A stretch of 7,615 nt of DNA. It comes from an uncultured Dorea sp. GTDB lineage: Bacteria > Bacillota_A > Clostridia > Lachnospirales > Lachnospiraceae. The position numbers and the translations under genes are program-made. The DNA lies in contig CAJTRM010000061.1 in NCBI GenBank assembly GCA_910578865.1, forward strand, positions 1 to 7,615. Reading direction: 5' to 3'. Shown here in pieces: positions 1 through 5,237 of the stretch (positions are counted from its first letter, which is position 1; each line of letters begins with the position of its first letter). The notes under the pieces are model-generated. The model was not told the origin of the DNA. It ran no database searches and saw only the letters and a program-made list of their open reading frames with translations.

Positions 1-20
1 CGGGGAGATTTTATTTTTTC
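1..20. terminator. Possible partial bidirectional terminator cut by the window edge
   Basis: The window opens with CGGGGAG followed by ATTTTATTTTTT. A GC-rich arm followed by a T-tract is what the right half of an intrinsic terminator looks like for a plus-strand gene lying to the left. Read on the minus strand, it is an A-tract leading into a C-rich arm, which would suit the end of the amidase transcript as well. The matching left arm would lie outside the window, so pairing cannot be shown. Confidence 0.3.
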
Positions 21-61
21 AAAGTTCAAATTTCATTCTCTATAGGAATGCTTGTGTGATA

Positions 62-1504
62 TTATTTATCAAAAGCGGGCAGCCTCTGCCGCTTAGATAC
101 CTGCTCATAGCCGTATGCCGCGCGCAGGATCCGGTCTTCCTGGAAGGCTCCTGCGTAAAAAGAGAGACCTGCCGGAACTCCGTTTTCGGAAAATCCCATG
201 GGGACGGTTATGGAAGGAAACCCTGTGATGGCCGGCAGATTGGAATAACAAGGGCTTACGATGACATCAAGATCCAGTGTCTTCATACAATGGTTGATGG
301 CGTTTTGTCCTTTTTCGATCGCCAGCAGCTTCTGTTCCCAGTAGTCATGCTCCAGCAGACGCCCGGTGGTCTGTTCTTGGGCAAGGAGCAGCAGATCCTG
401 CCCGTAATGCAGGGCCGTGTCTGCATGCAGCTGGTTATATGCGATAATGTCTGCGAGTGACCGGCACTGACCCGAAGCATATCGGGAGAGGTAGTAATTG
501 AGCGCCGATTTAAATTCATACAACATAGTAGCCTGCCCTAAAATCCCTTTTTCCAGTCCGGTAAACGGAATATCGCAGGATATAAGCTGGGCTCCGGCCT
601 GCTGGATCAAAAGAAGCTCCCGCTCAAAAATGTCCATGCTGTCCGGAGGAAAGGAAGCTTCATCGCATCGCACCCGATTGACGCCGATCCGCATTTTTCG
701 AAGCCCGTCCGGTTTCAGAAAAGCTGTATAATCCTTGCATGACAGATGTTCGGTACAAAATGTAGCAGGGTCATCCGGGTCGGAAGGGGTAGTCATAGCC
801 CCGAGTAAAACAGCACAGTCAGCGACTGTTTTTGCCATAGGGCCGGCGGTATCCTGACCGCAGATGGGAATGATCCCTGACCGGCTCACGAGGCCAACGG
901 TAGGCTTCAGGCCGCAGATTCCGCTGAACATGGCAGGGTAGGTGATGGAGCCTGCCGTCTCGGTTCCGATGGCGGCGGTGCAGAAGAGGGCCGCCACAGC
1001 CGCCGCCGATCCAGAGCTGGAACCTGAAATCGGAAAGGAGGGGTCATAAGGATTTTTCACCTGTCCCCCTCTGGACGAATATCCGTCGGGAAATTCATTC
1101 GCTATATATCTTGCAAACTCGGAAAGGTTGGTTTTCCCGAGGATAACGGCGCCTGCTTTTCGCAGTTTTTTTATAAGGGGCGCATCGTGTAAGGCAAAAT
1201 TGTCATTTAAAGCAAGAGAACCGGCTGTCGTATGCATTTTATCCCCTGTACTGATATTGTCTTTGACAAGTACGGGGATCCCGTGAAGAGGCCCGCGGGA
1301 TCCGCGAAACGCCCGCTCACGGTCCAAAGACTCTGCAATAAAAACGGCATCCGGATTCAGTTCTGCCACGGCATTGATATAAGGGCCGCCCTGGTCGTAT
1401 GCCTGAATGCGTTTCAGGTAAGAGATGACCAGTTCTTTAGATGTCAGTTTTCCCTGATCCATCCGGCTCTGCAAAGTCAGTATATCCATTTCAGTCATAT
1501 TCAT
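62..1504 (-). CDS. Amidase-signature (AS) family amidohydrolase
   Basis: A 480-residue serine amidase of the amidase-signature family (GatA, fatty-acid amide hydrolase, peptide amidase, indoleacetamide hydrolase relatives), hydrolysing a C-N amide bond. The full Ser-cisSer-Lys triad is visible: Lys81 in VLVKDNIS, cis-Ser162 in the glycine/serine-rich loop SGSSSGSAAAVA, and nucleophile Ser186 in GTETAGSI. The two serines are 24 residues apart, as in characterised members. The C-terminal part ends in the usual GVPAGLSFYAG and AYGYEQ segments, so the protein looks full length. No signal peptide or membrane segment is seen, so it is probably cytoplasmic. The start at 1504 is chosen because AGGAGGT lies 6 bases upstream; an in-frame ATG at 1531 has no such site. 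GTETAGSI resembles the GTETDGSI form of peptide-amidase-like members, but the substrate cannot be named. It is not GatA of a GatCAB operon, since gatB and gatC are absent. It is divergent from the regulator gene. Confidence 0.9.
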   Translation of the reverse strand: MNMTEMDILTLQSRMDQGKLTSKELVISYLKRIQAYDQGGPYINAVAELNPDAVFIAESLDRERAFRGSRGPLHGIPVLVKDNISTGDKMHTTAGSLALNDNFALHDAPLIKKLRKAGAVILGKTNLSEFARYIANEFPDGYSSRGGQVKNPYDPSFPISGSSSGSAAAVAALFCTAAIGTETAGSITYPAMFSGICGLKPTVGLVSRSGIIPICGQDTAGPMAKTVADCAVLLGAMTTPSDPDDPATFCTEHLSCKDYTAFLKPDGLRKMRIGVNRVRCDEASFPPDSMDIFERELLLIQQAGAQLISCDIPFTGLEKGILGQATMLYEFKSALNYYLSRYASGQCRSLADIIAYNQLHADTALHYGQDLLLLAQEQTTGRLLEHDYWEQKLLAIEKGQNAINHCMKTLDLDVIVSPCYSNLPAITGFPSITVPMGFSENGVPAGLSFYAGAFQEDRILRAAYGYEQVSKRQRLPAFDK

Positions 1505-1565
1505 GGCGCACCTCCTGTTAGTTTTGCACAAATAAGTGTTTGTAAAATATAATTTTGTTGGCTAT

Positions 1566-1594
1566 ATTATTGATTACTGGACATGGAAAGTCAA
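1566..1594 (-). promoter_or_regulatory. Probable sigma-A promoter of the amidase gene
   Basis: On the minus strand TTGACT (1594-1589) is followed after exactly 17 bases by AATAAT (1571-1566), giving 5/6 matches to each consensus box. Transcription would start near 1559 and leave a leader of about 55 nt before the amidase ATG at 1504. The leader contains a small inverted repeat, ACAAA/TTTGT (1528-1532 and 1539-1543). The -10 box lacks the highly conserved first T, so the promoter may be weak or activator-dependent. Confidence 0.55.
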
Positions 1595-1764
1595 ATGGAC
1601 AGAAATATCGTGAGAGGAAAATATTTGCACGAAAAGTTTCTTTTTACGAAACAGAATATAAAATCAGAGTGGTGTAAAGGATATAAATATTAAAAATACC
1701 ATAAAATGAATATTTTAACGAAACTTTCATCGGTGGGGGACGGGCGGGAGAGAATTTGACTTTC
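1586..1764. repeat. Inverted pair of an 11-bp motif over both divergent -35 boxes
   Basis: ATTTGACTTTC occurs on the plus strand at 1754-1764 and on the minus strand at 1596-1586. Each copy covers the -35 box (TTGACT) of one divergent promoter. The -35 consensus explains six of the bases; the other five (AT before, TTC after) are also identical. Between the copies, the AT-rich gap holds GAAA/TTTC dyads at 1631-1640 and 1720-1728, and a GTTTC/GAAAC pair at 1636-1640 and 1648-1652. These are candidate operators, possibly for the adjacent XRE regulator, but no binding evidence exists in the sequence itself. Confidence 0.4.
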
Positions 1765-1784
1765 ATTATTTTGTGGATTATACT
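1756..1784 (+). promoter_or_regulatory. Near-consensus sigma-A promoter of the XRE regulator gene
   Basis: TTGACT (1756-1761), a 17-base spacer and TATACT (1779-1784) make a 5/6 + 5/6 match with optimal spacing. Transcription would start near 1791, leaving a leader of roughly 24 nt before the GTG at 1815. This placement matters for annotation: a possible earlier GTG start at 1773 lies inside the promoter spacer and would not be in the mRNA. Confidence 0.75.
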
Positions 1785-1814
1785 GGGAAAAACAGAAATG
1801 AGGAAGGGGAAACT

Positions 1815-2513
1815 GTGAAAAGAAGGGCGAAACATGTAGGAGAGCGCATCCGTTTTTACCGGAAGCAGCAAAAAATGACTCTGGAGTCAATTGCTGTAAA
1901 AATGAATAAAAGCAAAGCCACCATTTCAAAATATGAAAGTGGATCTATTGTGATGGACATAGAAACCTTGTATGAGTTTGCCGATGTGTTCGGTGTTCCG
2001 GTCCACTGCCTGATGGAGGATGCATACAGAGAGCCTCAGATGCCGGTTCAAATGCCGTTTTCTTCCACAGTTTTATATTTTTATATCTATAAGGGAAGCG
2101 GGAACCGGGAAATTGTAGAATCTTATCTGCGTCTGGCGGAAATGGACGGGGAGTGCCGGATCACACTGTATTACGGAGGCGTTCCTGATAAACTGAGCAA
2201 ATCCTGTCTTGTGTATATCGGCAAAAGCTTCAGCTCAGATACCACATTTTCTTTTATGGTCACCAATTACCAGAATGAGCTGGACCAGATGTATTTTACA
2301 GCCAGCCTGCCGTATATTAACTGGGACGGCTATCTTGTAGGCTTTTGGGTAGGACTTACCTTCGAGGGTGTTACGCCCATCTGCATGAAAGCTGTAATCT
2401 CAGAAACACCTATCGGGAATCAGGAGACACTGAACAGGCTTTTGGCGGTGAATCATGCGGAATTAAGCTATTTTAAGAGGCGGGACAAATTTTTGCTGCG
2501 CAGTGAGGAATGA
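1815..2513 (+). CDS. XRE-family helix-turn-helix transcriptional regulator
   Basis: A 232-residue cytoplasmic DNA-binding protein. Residues 9-67 form a Cro/C1-type helix-turn-helix: GERIRFYRKQQ, TLESIAVKMNKSKATISKYESG (scaffold and recognition helices, about 22-43), then IETLYEFADVFGVPV. Residues 70-232 are a separate domain rich in aromatic residues (FYFYIYKG near its start, INWDGYLVGFWVG later) that I do not recognise; it may bind a ligand or oligomerise. The GTG start at 1815 is chosen because GAGGAAGGGGA lies just upstream and because the promoter boxes at 1756-1784 exclude the longer GTG start at 1773. The gene is divergent from the amidase and followed at 40 bp by the methyltransferase with no terminator between, so those two are probably co-transcribed. 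Autoregulation and control of the amidase are plausible from position only. Confidence is high for the DNA-binding class; the target is unknown. Confidence 0.88.
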   Translation: MKRRAKHVGERIRFYRKQQKMTLESIAVKMNKSKATISKYESGSIVMDIETLYEFADVFGVPVHCLMEDAYREPQMPVQMPFSSTVLYFYIYKGSGNREIVESYLRLAEMDGECRITLYYGGVPDKLSKSCLVYIGKSFSSDTTFSFMVTNYQNELDQMYFTASLPYINWDGYLVGFWVGLTFEGVTPICMKAVISETPIGNQETLNRLLAVNHAELSYFKRRDKFLLRSEE

Positions 2514-2531
2514 CCGGGAAGCCTGCGCAGC
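2495..2531 (+). repeat. Paired CTGCGCAG palindromes forming a hairpin at the xre/mnmM junction
   Basis: The self-complementary octamer CTGCGCAG occurs at 2496-2503 and again at 2523-2530. With flanking G2495 and C2531 the two copies can form a 9-bp GC-rich stem with a 19-nt loop that contains the regulator's stop codon. It sits immediately before the methyltransferase ribosome binding site (GAGAGGAG, about 2536-2543). No T-tract follows, so it is not a normal intrinsic terminator; it could affect message stability or translation of the second gene. Confidence 0.45.
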
Positions 2532-2553
2532 TGTAGAGAGGAGCGTGCAGATT

Positions 2554-3129
2554 ATGAGGTATTCGCAGGTGACAGACTGGTGCCATGAAATGATTCGCTC
2601 ACATGGGAGTGCGGAAGGTTTTTATATTGACGCTACGATGGGAGGAGGAAGGGATACTCTTTTTCTCAGTAAGCTGGCGGGAGAGCGGGGGAGTGTCCTT
2701 GCGTTTGATATTCAGCCGGAGGCGCTCGATGCCACCAGGGAACTGCTGCACAGATCCGGCATTGCAGGAGCGAAAGAGGAGCAGATTCGGCTGATCCTTG
2801 ACGGGCACGAGCATATGGACCGCTATGCAAAGGATCATACGGCGGATGTGATCTGTTTTAATTTCGGGTATTTCCCGGGAGGGGACCACCGGATAGCCAC
2901 TCGCGCAGAAACCAGTACAGCAGCCGTGGGAAAGGGGCTTAGGATTTTGAAGCCGGGAGGGATGATGAGCCTGTGTATCTACAGCGGCGGTGATACAGGA
3001 TTTGAAGAAAAAGAGGTCTTGTTGACATATATGAGGACACTTCCGGCGAAGGAATATACGGTAATCGTAAATGAATATTATAACAGGATGAACCACCCGC
3101 CGATGCCGGTATTTATTTTTAAAAATTAA
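2554..3129 (+). CDS. mnmM: Class I SAM-dependent methyltransferase, YtqB/MnmM family (tRNA wobble-uridine)
   Basis: A 191-residue Rossmann-fold methyltransferase resembling Bacillus subtilis YtqB (once called putative rRNA methylase), since renamed MnmM. That enzyme methylates 5-aminomethyl(-2-thio)uridine at tRNA position 34 to give mnm5(s2)U in bacteria without the bifunctional MnmC. Visible motifs: SAM-binding motif I, IDATMGGGRDT (25-35); acidic motif II residue in AFDIQ (Asp52); the family hallmark NFGYFPGGD (103-111); LKPGG (132-136); and the C-terminal NHPPMPVFIF (180-189). Length and layout match the family. The ATG at 2554 is chosen because AGAGAGGAG lies about 10 bases upstream; a GTG at 2503 would overlap the regulator and lacks a site. 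It follows the regulator at 40 bp and precedes the flavoprotein gene at 80 bp, probably in one transcript. The family call is firm; the tRNA role is transferred from characterised relatives. Confidence 0.85.
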   Translation: MRYSQVTDWCHEMIRSHGSAEGFYIDATMGGGRDTLFLSKLAGERGSVLAFDIQPEALDATRELLHRSGIAGAKEEQIRLILDGHEHMDRYAKDHTADVICFNFGYFPGGDHRIATRAETSTAAVGKGLRILKPGGMMSLCIYSGGDTGFEEKEVLLTYMRTLPAKEYTVIVNEYYNRMNHPPMPVFIFKN

Positions 3130-3209
3130 CAATGCGGACGCGGGGCAGAAATGCACACAGCCGATCCGGCCCGATGGCGGACGGTACGCCGGAATGAGGA
3201 GGAAGACAA

Positions 3210-3695
3210 ATGAGAAGAAAAGAAAGAGAAGTAATCCGCGAAGAAGAAATTGCAGAGATCCTTAAGGACTGTAAGGTGTGCCGCCTTGGACTGAGCGGGG
3301 AGGGAAGGGTATATATCGTACCTATGAATTACGGATATATATTCAGAGACGGCAGGCTGACCCTGTACTTCCATTGTGCAAAAGAGGGAAGAAAGCTTGA
3401 CCTTATCAGGCGGAACAGTGGTGTGGGGATTGAGATGGACTGCCGCCATGAACTGGAGGAAGGAAGACTTGCATGTCAGTACAGTTATTATTATGCAAGT
3501 ATTATCGGAAATGGTACGGCAGCAGTTGTGGAGGATTCCAGAGAGAAGCAAAAGGCGCTGGGCCTGATTATGAAGCATCAGACCGGCAGAGAATTTGAAG
3601 AATTCGAGACGAATCCGAAGCTTGAGAAGGCAGTTGCGGTTCTCCGGGTAGATGTGGAAGAATATAAAGGTAAACAGCATATGAAGGAAGCCTGA
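3210..3695 (+). CDS. NimA-like pyridoxamine 5'-phosphate oxidase-fold flavoprotein
   Basis: A 161-residue protein with the split-barrel FMN-binding fold of the pyridoxamine-phosphate-oxidase superfamily, in the subgroup that includes the 5-nitroimidazole resistance protein NimA. The N-terminal part (EEIAEILKDCKVCRLGLS, 12-29) leads to VYIVPMNYGY (34-43) and LYFHCAKEGRKLDLI (52-66), the latter matching the YFHgA.eG.K signature with His55. SYYYASIIGNGTA (92-104) is the second barrel segment. It is full length and cytoplasmic with no signal peptide. The ATG at 3210 has AGGAGGA ending 6 bases upstream. Just before it, GGCG/CGCC (3176-3179, 3187-3190) could form a small hairpin. No promoter is obvious in the 80-bp gap, so read-through from the mnmM transcript is likely. 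Most members of this group have unknown physiological substrates, and a role in nitroimidazole reduction should not be assumed. Confidence 0.82.
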   Translation: MRRKEREVIREEEIAEILKDCKVCRLGLSGEGRVYIVPMNYGYIFRDGRLTLYFHCAKEGRKLDLIRRNSGVGIEMDCRHELEEGRLACQYSYYYASIIGNGTAAVVEDSREKQKALGLIMKHQTGREFEEFETNPKLEKAVAVLRVDVEEYKGKQHMKEA

Positions 3696-3754
3696 TATCC
3701 TGTGTCAGGACATAGGGGCGCAGCCGCTGCTGACGGAGGTATATGCAGATAGGC

Positions 3755-3796
3755 CTGCCGCGCAGATTTTGCAGAAAAAATTTATTTTTTCGCAAA
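3755..3796. terminator. AT-rich hairpin, possible terminator after the flavoprotein gene
   Basis: GAAAAAA (3774-3780), loop TTTA, TTTTTTC (3785-3791) is a perfect 7-bp inverted repeat. Past a single bulged A (3773) it extends by TTTGC (3768-3772) pairing with GCAAA (3792-3796), for 12 bp in total. Just upstream a short CTGC-CGC-GCAG stem (3755-3765) is followed by ATTTT. Either could end the transcript from the upstream genes, but neither has a strong GC stem directly followed by a long T-run. The AT-rich repeat is symmetrical and close to the next promoter, so it could instead be a protein site or a bent-DNA element. Confidence 0.4.
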
Positions 3797-3803
3797 TTAA
3801 TGC

Positions 3804-3832
3804 TTTAAATCACGAAAGTAATATGCTATACT
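3804..3832 (+). promoter_or_regulatory. Extended -10 promoter of the ligase-iorAB operon
   Basis: TATACT at 3827-3832 is preceded by TGC, giving the extended -10 pattern TGnTATAAT with one mismatch. TTTAAA at 3804-3809 is a poor -35 (4/6) at the preferred 17-base spacing. The start would fall near 3839, giving a leader of about 87 nt. The weak -35 with a good extended -10 is compatible with a regulated promoter. Confidence 0.68.
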
Positions 3833-3840
3833 GTAACAGT
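3830..3840. promoter_or_regulatory. Perfect 11-bp palindrome over the -10/+1 region, candidate operator
   Basis: ACTGT-A-ACAGT is a perfect dyad (5-bp arms, one central base). It begins inside the -10 box and ends about at the expected transcription start. A repressor bound here would block RNA polymerase. The arms are short and the regulator is unknown. Confidence 0.4.
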
Positions 3841-3842
3841 CA

Positions 3843-3903
3843 CAGGCGTAGAAATATTTTGCGTCTGCTTTTCAATAGGACAGAGGCAAACAAAGAAAGC
3901 CTC
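3843..3903 (+). promoter_or_regulatory. Two leader hairpins upstream of the ligase gene
   Basis: In the expected leader, CAGGCGT (3843-3849) pairs with GCGTCTG (3861-3867), allowing two G-U pairs. The helix continues inward through A/G-T pairs to about 10 bp and is followed by CTTTTC. A second hairpin, GAGGC (3883-3887) with GCCTC (3899-3903), ends 8 bases before the ribosome binding site AAGGAGG (3912-3918). GCCT at 3899-3902 could also pair with AGGC at 3844-3847, so the two folds might be alternatives. This could be an attenuator or a stability element; no known riboswitch class is recognised. Confidence 0.35.
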
Positions 3904-3925
3904 ACAGGATGAAGGAGGAAATGAC

Positions 3926-5236
3926 ATGATTTGGGCGAAGGAAGAGACCCTGCCAAGGGCTGAGATTGAGGCAATCCAGCTTGAAAGATTGAAGGAAACG
4001 GTGCACTACATCTATGAGAAAGTAGAGCCTTATCGCAGAAAGATGGACGGGGCAGGCGTGAAACCTGAAGATATCCAGAGCCTGGATGATCTGCAGAAGA
4101 TGCCTTTTACATATAAATCAGACTTCAGGGACAATTATCCGATGGGGCTGTTTGCGGTAGATAAAAAAGAACTGGTACGGTTCCATGCAAGTTCCGGCAC
4201 CACAGGTAAACCTACGGTAGTCGGCTATACAAAGAATGATCTTGACATGTGGCTCAACAATGTGGCAAGAATCGCATGTATGGGCGGCGCGACACCGGAA
4301 GATGTGGCTCAGATCGCATTTGGATACGGTACATTTACGGGGGCTCTCGGCCTCCACGGAGGGCTTGAGAAGCTGGGGGCTTCCGTGATCCCTATGTCCT
4401 CCGGCAATACAAAGAAACAGATTATGTTTATGCAGGATATCGGCACCACACTTCTGGTAGCTACCCCGTCTTATGCGCTGCATCTGGGGGAAGAGATCCG
4501 GGCGAGAGGCCTGGATCCGGAGAAGGATCTGCATGTACATATCGGCCTGTTCGGCGGCGAAGGGATGACAGAGCCTATGCGTGACGAGATGCATAAGGTG
4601 TGGGGCGAGGGCTTCCTCTGTACCCAGAATTACGGGATGAGTGAGTTGTGCGGCCCGGGGGTGGCCGGCGAGTGTGAGAAGCTGTGCGGAATGCATATTA
4701 ATGAAGACTGGTTTATCGCAGAGATTATCAACCCTGAGACCGGGGAACGGCTGCCGGCGGGAGAGAGAGGAGAGCTTGTGATCACCTGCCTCGGGAAAGA
4801 GGCGCTTCCGCTTGTAAGATACAGGACCGGAGACCTTACCAGGCTGTTCTATGAGCCGTGTGAATGCGGAAGGACGACAGTGCGTATGGAAAATCTTTCC
4901 GGGCGTGCGGACGATATGCTGGTTATCCGCGGCGTCAATGTGTTCCCGACGCAGATCGAGGAAGTGCTGCTTCAGATTCCGGAGATCGGACCGCATTATG
5001 AGATTGTGGTTGAGAGGAAGAACCGGCTGGATGTCATGACGATCTCTGTAGAGCTGGTGGATGACCGGCTGCTTGACAGCTATGGTAGGCTTAGTGAACT
5101 GGAGCAGAGGATCGCAAAGGGGCTGAAGGCGCAGCTTGGGCTTGCAACCCGGATTAAGCTTGTGGCTCCCCATTCACTTCAGCGGTTTGAGGGCAAAGCA
5201 AAGAGAGTGACAGATTTACGAAAGGATGGACTATAG
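3926..5236 (+). CDS. Arylacetate (phenylacetate)-CoA ligase, PaaK family
   Basis: A 436-residue AMP-forming CoA ligase of the PaaK group, converting an arylacetate, ATP and CoA to arylacetyl-CoA, AMP and pyrophosphate. Motifs in order: phosphate-binding loop SSGTTGKPTVVGYT (89-102), NYGMSELCGPGVAGEC (235-250), RYRTGDLT (298-305) with the hinge and ribose-binding region, GRADDMLVIRGVNVFPTQIEE (326-346), and the C-terminal catalytic lysine Lys424 in RFEGKAKRV. Length is normal for the family (about 430-440). Cys250, Cys254, His257, Cys312 and Cys314 form a cluster of possible metal ligands. The ATG at 3926 has AAGGAGG 7 bases upstream. It is the first gene of an operon with iorA (1 nt after the stop) and iorB, which implies aryl substrates such as phenylacetate, 4-hydroxyphenylacetate or indoleacetate. 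The exact preference is not readable, so I do not assign the symbol paaK. No ring-oxidising paa genes are present. Confidence 0.9.
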   Translation: MIWAKEETLPRAEIEAIQLERLKETVHYIYEKVEPYRRKMDGAGVKPEDIQSLDDLQKMPFTYKSDFRDNYPMGLFAVDKKELVRFHASSGTTGKPTVVGYTKNDLDMWLNNVARIACMGGATPEDVAQIAFGYGTFTGALGLHGGLEKLGASVIPMSSGNTKKQIMFMQDIGTTLLVATPSYALHLGEEIRARGLDPEKDLHVHIGLFGGEGMTEPMRDEMHKVWGEGFLCTQNYGMSELCGPGVAGECEKLCGMHINEDWFIAEIINPETGERLPAGERGELVITCLGKEALPLVRYRTGDLTRLFYEPCECGRTTVRMENLSGRADDMLVIRGVNVFPTQIEEVLLQIPEIGPHYEIVVERKNRLDVMTISVELVDDRLLDSYGRLSELEQRIAKGLKAQLGLATRIKLVAPHSLQRFEGKAKRVTDLRKDGL

Positions 5237-5237
5237 A

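Noticed and set aside
34..50. CATTC/GAATG hairpin just after the amidase stop as its terminator
   Set aside because: Short 5-bp stem and, on the amidase strand, it is followed by an A-rich rather than a T-rich stretch.
56..460. A 134-codon plus-strand frame opposite the 3' end of the amidase gene
   Set aside because: It overlaps the well-supported amidase C-terminus and shows no family features.
1773..1814. Longer N-terminus for the XRE regulator starting at GTG 1773
   Set aside because: This codon lies in the spacer of the near-consensus promoter and has no ribosome binding site; the GTG at 1815 has a purine-rich site directly upstream.
2503..2553. Longer methyltransferase start at GTG 2503 overlapping the regulator gene
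   Set aside because: No suitable ribosome binding site, and the extra residues do not belong to the family fold; ATG 2554 has AGAGAGGAG upstream.
3126..3680. A 184-codon minus-strand frame opposite the Nim-like gene
   Set aside because: The plus-strand frame has a strong ribosome binding site and a clear fold signature; the antisense product is composition-biased with no motif.
3691..3709. CCTGA/TCAGG pair at the end of the Nim-like gene as a terminator
   Set aside because: Only 5 bp with a 9-nt loop, and no T-tract follows.
3743..3808. A 21-codon plus-strand frame (ATG 3743) after GGAGG
   Set aside because: The spacing from GGAGG to ATG is only 3 bases, the frame runs through the AT-rich inverted repeat, and it would end inside the ligase promoter.
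4118..5173. A 351-codon open frame on the minus strand inside the ligase gene
   Set aside because: It lies wholly antisense to a gene with every PaaK-family motif, its translation shows no recognisable domain, and no ribosome binding site or promoter is evident. It follows from codon bias in the real gene.
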